From NCBI RefSeq assembly GCF_001583435.1, contig NZ_CP013251.1, positions 4,353,215 to 4,417,214 of the forward strand: DNA of 64,000 nt, written 5' to 3'. A model generated the notes under the pieces. The model ran no database searches, was not told where the DNA came from, and saw nothing but the letters and a program-made list of their open reading frames with translations. The DNA comes from Endozoicomonas montiporae CL-33 (GTDB taxonomy: Bacteria; Pseudomonadota; Gammaproteobacteria; Pseudomonadales; Endozoicomonadaceae). The position numbers and the translations under genes are program-made. This document shows, piece after piece, positions 60,971-64,000 of this stretch (position 1 is the stretch's first letter; each line of letters begins with the position of its first letter).

Positions 60971-61732
60971 TTATTTCTTGGCAGAAGTGCCTTTCAGTAA
61001 TCCAGCTTTGCGCTTCTCTTTCAGGCGGTAACTCTCACCTTTGATATTGAGAGTTGTCGCATGATGCAGTAGCCGATCCAAGATCGCAGTGGCTATGGCT
61101 TGATCGCCAAAGATCTCGCCCCAGTCGACAAAGCTCTTATTCGAGGTCAGGATGATACTTGCCTTTTCGTAACGGCGAGTCACGAGTCGGAAGAAAAGGC
61201 TGGCTTCATCCTGATCCATAGGAAGGTAGCCAATTTCATCCAGTACCAGCAGCTTTGGGTACATCAGTTGCTGCATCTGTCTTTCAAGCCGGTTCTCCTG
61301 CAACGCTTTTTTCAGCGTAGTCATCAGCTTGTCGAGGCTCATGAACATAACCCGATGTCCGGCTTCTGCTGCCTTAACAGCCAGAGCTATTGCCAGATGT
61401 GTTTTACCAACACCTGGCGGTCCGAGTAATACGACATTTTCAGCACGATCAACAAAACCAAGACCGGAGAGTTCCCGAACCACTTTTCGGTCAACGGTCG
61501 GCTGAAAGCTGTAGTCAAACTGCTCTAATGTTTTTAGCCATGGTAACCGGGCTTGCTTTAGACGACTCTCAAGCCCTTTCTGGTGACGGCCAGCCCACTC
61601 AGTAGAAAGCACTTCTACCAGGAACTCCCGGTAATTCAGGTCTTTCTTGCTGGCTTGCTCACACAGGGTATCAAGGTTGTCAGCCAGGTGGTCAAGCTTA
61701 AGGCGATTGACCAGTGTCGTTAACTGTTCCAT
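60971..61732 (-). CDS. istB: IS21-family helper ATPase IstB
   Basis: IstB is the AAA+ regulator that assembles with the IstA transposase on target DNA. It has 253 residues from the ATG at 61732 (GTG 61735 gives 254). Walker A GPPGVGKTHLAIALA lies near 103, Walker B LLVLDEIGYLPMD near 165, and the SNKSFVDWGEIFGD segment near 198. The C-terminus LKEKRKAGLLKG is typical. Its start overlaps the istA stop (TGATG), so it is translated by coupling. Confidence 0.94.
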   Translation of the reverse strand: MEQLTTLVNRLKLDHLADNLDTLCEQASKKDLNYREFLVEVLSTEWAGRHQKGLESRLKQARLPWLKTLEQFDYSFQPTVDRKVVRELSGLGFVDRAENVVLLGPPGVGKTHLAIALAVKAAEAGHRVMFMSLDKLMTTLKKALQENRLERQMQQLMYPKLLVLDEIGYLPMDQDEASLFFRLVTRRYEKASIILTSNKSFVDWGEIFGDQAIATAILDRLLHHATTLNIKGESYRLKEKRKAGLLKGTSAKK

Positions 61733-62909
61733 CACACCACCTCCTCATAATGGCTGAGGTCACGGGTTTCAACCTTGATCTCGTCATACAGGGCACGGTG
61801 GTGGGTGGCGTCGAGTACCCAGCGGTTCTTTGCGTCAACCAGCAGATGGCTGGCAACGAGGGTATCGTCCGGGCCATAAACCCGTAGCTGCCGGTCAAGT
61901 CCCATGCGGATACTGACTTGCTGACCAACCAAAGTACTGGGAACACTGTAGCGATTCGTCTTAAAATTAATGTAACCATCAACCGGCACACGTCGTGTTT
62001 CCCGGTAGCTGGTGTCATAACGAATATCCGGTAGCTTTTGAAGGTGCGGCTGTTCTTTAGCAAAGCGTCAGCCACTTTTTCTTTCAGAGTGTCATGATGG
62101 CGTTCATCTGCTACGTTGGTCAGCCAGTCTCCCAGTTGCTGGTTCAAGTGCTCAAGGCTTTCAAAGCTGCGATAGCGCTGGAAGAAGTTTTCTTTTACGT
62201 AGCGCACCATACGCTCGGTTTTTCCCTTGGTCTGTGCTCTGTAGGGTTTGCAGGCTTTAGGCTGAAACTCGTAGTGTCGAGACAACAACAGAAAACCTTC
62301 ATTAAACTTCACCTGTCCGTTACCAGGATGCTCCAGAACTGCAGCCTTCTGGTTATCAACCAGTACCTGCGCACTTGAACCCCCGAACCACTCGAACGCC
62401 CGGATCAGGCTTTCATAAGTGTGTTCCGCATCATTGCTGTAAGCAGCAAAGGCATAGAAGCGGCGTGAGTAGCCCAGAACATTAACGGAGACATAAACTT
62501 TGCGAAGCTCACCTCCAACTTCGATCTGCAGTTCTCCCCAGTCGTGCTGCAACTGGTGACCGGGAGCCGTTTCATAACGGGTGGTCGCCTTGCTTTCACG
62601 CAGGGTGCGTTTAGGGTGGATATAGTCCCGTAAAATGGTGATGCCACCGGCATATCCCTGCCCTTTGATTTCGGCAAATATGACCTCGGCATTCCAGACA
62701 TTCTCAGCCAGTAACGCGTCAATGACGGATTTGAAATCATCAAGCTTACTCTGGCGAACACCGGATTTGCGTCTGGGTGGTGGCCCTTGCCTTTGCAGGG
62801 CTCTCTTGACGGTACTGACAGAGCAACCTCTCTGGCAGGCAATGTCCTCAAGATAGCAGCCTTTGTCTCTGGCTTGCTTTATCATAAGGTAGTCCTCTCG
62901 GTTGATCAT
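61732..62909 (-). pseudogene. istA: IS21-family transposase IstA, frameshifted
   Basis: The N-terminal part (from 62909) has a helix-turn-helix (CYLEDIACQRGCSVSTVKRA) and a DDE core: HDWGELQIEVGG (first Asp), QVLVDNQKAAVL (second Asp) and KGKTERMVRYVKENFF (Glu). Near 62053-62060 the frame is lost by one base. The -1 frame continues as EQPHLQKLPDIRYDTSYRET, then VPVDGYINFKTNRYSVPS, to the true C-terminus at 61732. The shift lies at CTA-AAG, which could in principle be a -1 slip site, but a one-base deletion is the simpler reading. Confidence 0.88.
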
Positions 62910-63038
62910 GGCTCCTTTTCCTGAGTGCTGATAACACTATGGGATTCGGCCATGAAGTGGTAAATCGAGAGGTCATTTCAAACCGGTGATTTGGGGTCAT
63001 TTATTGGCGGAGGTAACATCTTCCTTTTCTTAAGAGAA

Positions 63039-63760
63039 TTATGCTGCTTTCGGCGAAATACTGATCGGTCGGTCGTGTATTTTCTCCGATATCAGCTCCA
63101 ATTTTTGTTCATATCGGTTCCAGCAGCGGCGCACCCGAAGTGGAGGAATAATCCAGCACAAAGGACACTTTAACATTCCTGCTGTAACGGTATTCTCTGG
63201 CCGCCAGGCAATTTTTCCGACTTCCAGGGCCGATTTATTCTGGCAAATGGTCAACAATTGCAATAAGGCATAACCAGCCATTTTTATATGCATCCACCGA
63301 AGCAACGTTCTGAGTTTTTGCTGCCAGAGATGCTTACAGCCGAATTCATGTTTCATTTGTTGAAACATAGGTTCGATAGGCCATCTTTGGGCATAAGCGA
63401 GCAGCACCTCTTCTGCTTCCATTGTCGTATCTGTCGAGATGAATATTTTACTTTCTGTTTCCCCTTGTTAACTCCGCTTTGTCGTTTATAAAACGGCTCC
63501 AGACGACAAGGACTATACGACCTTTTAGAAAACGAGCTCGGCAAAGACAGGAGCGGAAGGATACTGTCCGATGCTTTCCATAGAGCCAAACTTTCACACC
63601 TCCAGATTCCTTGGGAAATCCAATGATGATAGCTATTCCAGAACCCTTCGTAGTGGATAGCCAGCAATGCCTGTGTAACAAAGCCCTCACCGGAGAGCAT
63701 ACTCCCAAGGAGCAGTTCGCAGAACGTTGGTGCTGCATTTGAAGATAGCGCTCCGACAAG
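63039..63760 (-). pseudogene. Internally deleted, frameshifted DDE transposase remnant
   Basis: Three pieces in different frames can be read on the minus strand. The first is an N-terminal SGEGFVTQALLAIHYEGFWN stretch (from about 63700). The second is VWLYGKHRTVSFRSCLCRAR plus FLKGRIVLVVWSRFINDKAE. The third is SKIFISTDTTMEAEEVLLAY plus AQRWPIEPMFQQMKHEFGC, to the stop at 63039. The first catalytic domain between pieces one and two is missing. A one-base loss in a G-run near 63460 separates pieces two and three. It resembles the DDE_5/IS701-like group with the RWPIEPMF motif. It cannot be functional. Confidence 0.8.
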
Positions 63761-63833
63761 AAATGTCGTATATATAGAGTTCCTGAAGAATTACTCTTTG
63801 TTCTGAAGTGAACATGGCAACTGTTTCCTCTTG

Positions 63834-63854
63834 CTAGGAGGCTGTCCGAGAATA
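63834..63854. repeat. Solitary inverted-repeat end shared with the dusB MITE
   Basis: CTAG then GAGGCTGTCCGAGAATA is the same as the left end of the 5036-5194 MITE apart from one base. It faces right, so its partner would lie beyond the window, or it is a lone remnant. It is 60 bases before the second leader gene. Confidence 0.75.
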
Positions 63855-63913
63855 ATCTGATTCGAAAAATACAAAACTTTCGTGCTTATAATTCTCTAAA
63901 CTCGAGTATCCGT

Positions 63914-64000
63914 ATGGCTTGCTATTTTATTCAACCATGGTTGGCTTTGCGTGCAAGTATCGCTCTTCTGTTAGTGCTATTTACTTGCAAATCTCAAAGT
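63914..64000 (+). CDS. Start of a second gene with the same leader as the homeodomain protein
   Basis: The last 87 bases of the window encode 29 residues identical to residues 1-29 of the homeodomain protein, from Met through the signal core ASIALLLVLFTC to KSQS. Only one base differs from 58520-58606, and it is synonymous (ATT for ATC at codon 6). A TATAAT at 63887-63892 may be its -10 box. The gene continues beyond the window, so whether it also carries a homeodomain is unknown. Confidence 0.85.
   Translation, partial: MACYFIQPWLALRASIALLLVLFTCKSQS

Larger units (their letters stand above)
60865..63018. mobile_element. IS21-like element with both ends (2154 bp)
   Basis: The left end TGTTAACTCCGC and the right end (minus strand TGTTACCTCCGC) are imperfect inverted repeats. 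Their similarity continues for about 48 bases, with ACCGGTTTGA(G/A)ATGACC shared at the inner side. TCTT flanks both sides (60861-60864, 63019-63022), a 4-bp target duplication. It contains istA and istB in the usual overlapping order on the minus strand. The istA frame is broken, so the copy is probably not autonomous unless the shift is suppressed. Confidence 0.92.

Overview
The window is gammaproteobacterial chromosome. It carries the type IV pilus assembly genes (pilM-Q), hldE, ubiB/J/E, tatABC and hslVU. The gene order follows Pseudomonas-type blocks: aroQ-accB-accC-prmA-dusB-fis-purH-purD, then hemE-gltD-gltB-aroB-aroK-pilQPONM | ponA, maeB, nuclease, rpmE | priA, rsmE, tatCBA-hisEI-ubiB-ubiJ-ubiE, hslUV-SPOR | argS, dtd, pip. 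Three things point to an animal-associated marine member of the Oceanospirillales (an Endozoicomonas-like symbiont): many insertion elements and MITEs, eukaryote-like protein domains (RCC1-type repeats, a homeodomain), and large secreted proteins of no known family. The organism assignment is inference.

Layout. 1-9.7 kb (+): shikimate and fatty-acid genes, prmA, a zinc-ribbon membrane protein, a MITE set directly in front of dusB-fis, and purH-purD. 9.7-24.4 kb (mostly -): a decayed sensor-kinase tail, hemE, gltD-gltB, aroB-aroK and the pil operon, which carries a second MITE between pilP and pilQ. 24.6-33.4 kb: ponA, an RCC1-repeat lipoprotein gene split by a complete IS with a 5-bp target duplication, maeB, a nuclease and rpmE. 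33.7-52.4 kb: core housekeeping (priA, rsmE, tat, his, ubi, hsl, argS, dtd, pip, typA). 52.4-58.4 kb: a kinase-like gene, a large unknown exported protein, msbA and hldE (lipid A and LPS core).

58.5-64 kb is accessory DNA. It holds a low-GC gene for an exported 663-residue protein that contains an ungapped 60-position match to the eukaryotic homeodomain. Next comes an IS21-like element with both ends and a 4-bp target duplication but a frameshifted istA, then an internally deleted transposase remnant and a solitary inverted-repeat end. Last is the first 29 codons of a second gene whose leader is identical to that of the homeodomain gene. This is the most interesting part of the window: a probable family of exported, possibly nucleus-targeted proteins in a mobile-element-rich region.

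Control signals seen: two perfect TTGAT-N4-ATCAA (FNR/ANR-type) sites, one in front of maeB and one in the dusB-fis upstream region; several intrinsic terminators; 11-bp tandem repeats before the kinase-like gene and before hldE; and an rpmE terminator that also encodes the signal-peptide region of the next gene. I found no tRNA, rRNA or CRISPR array.
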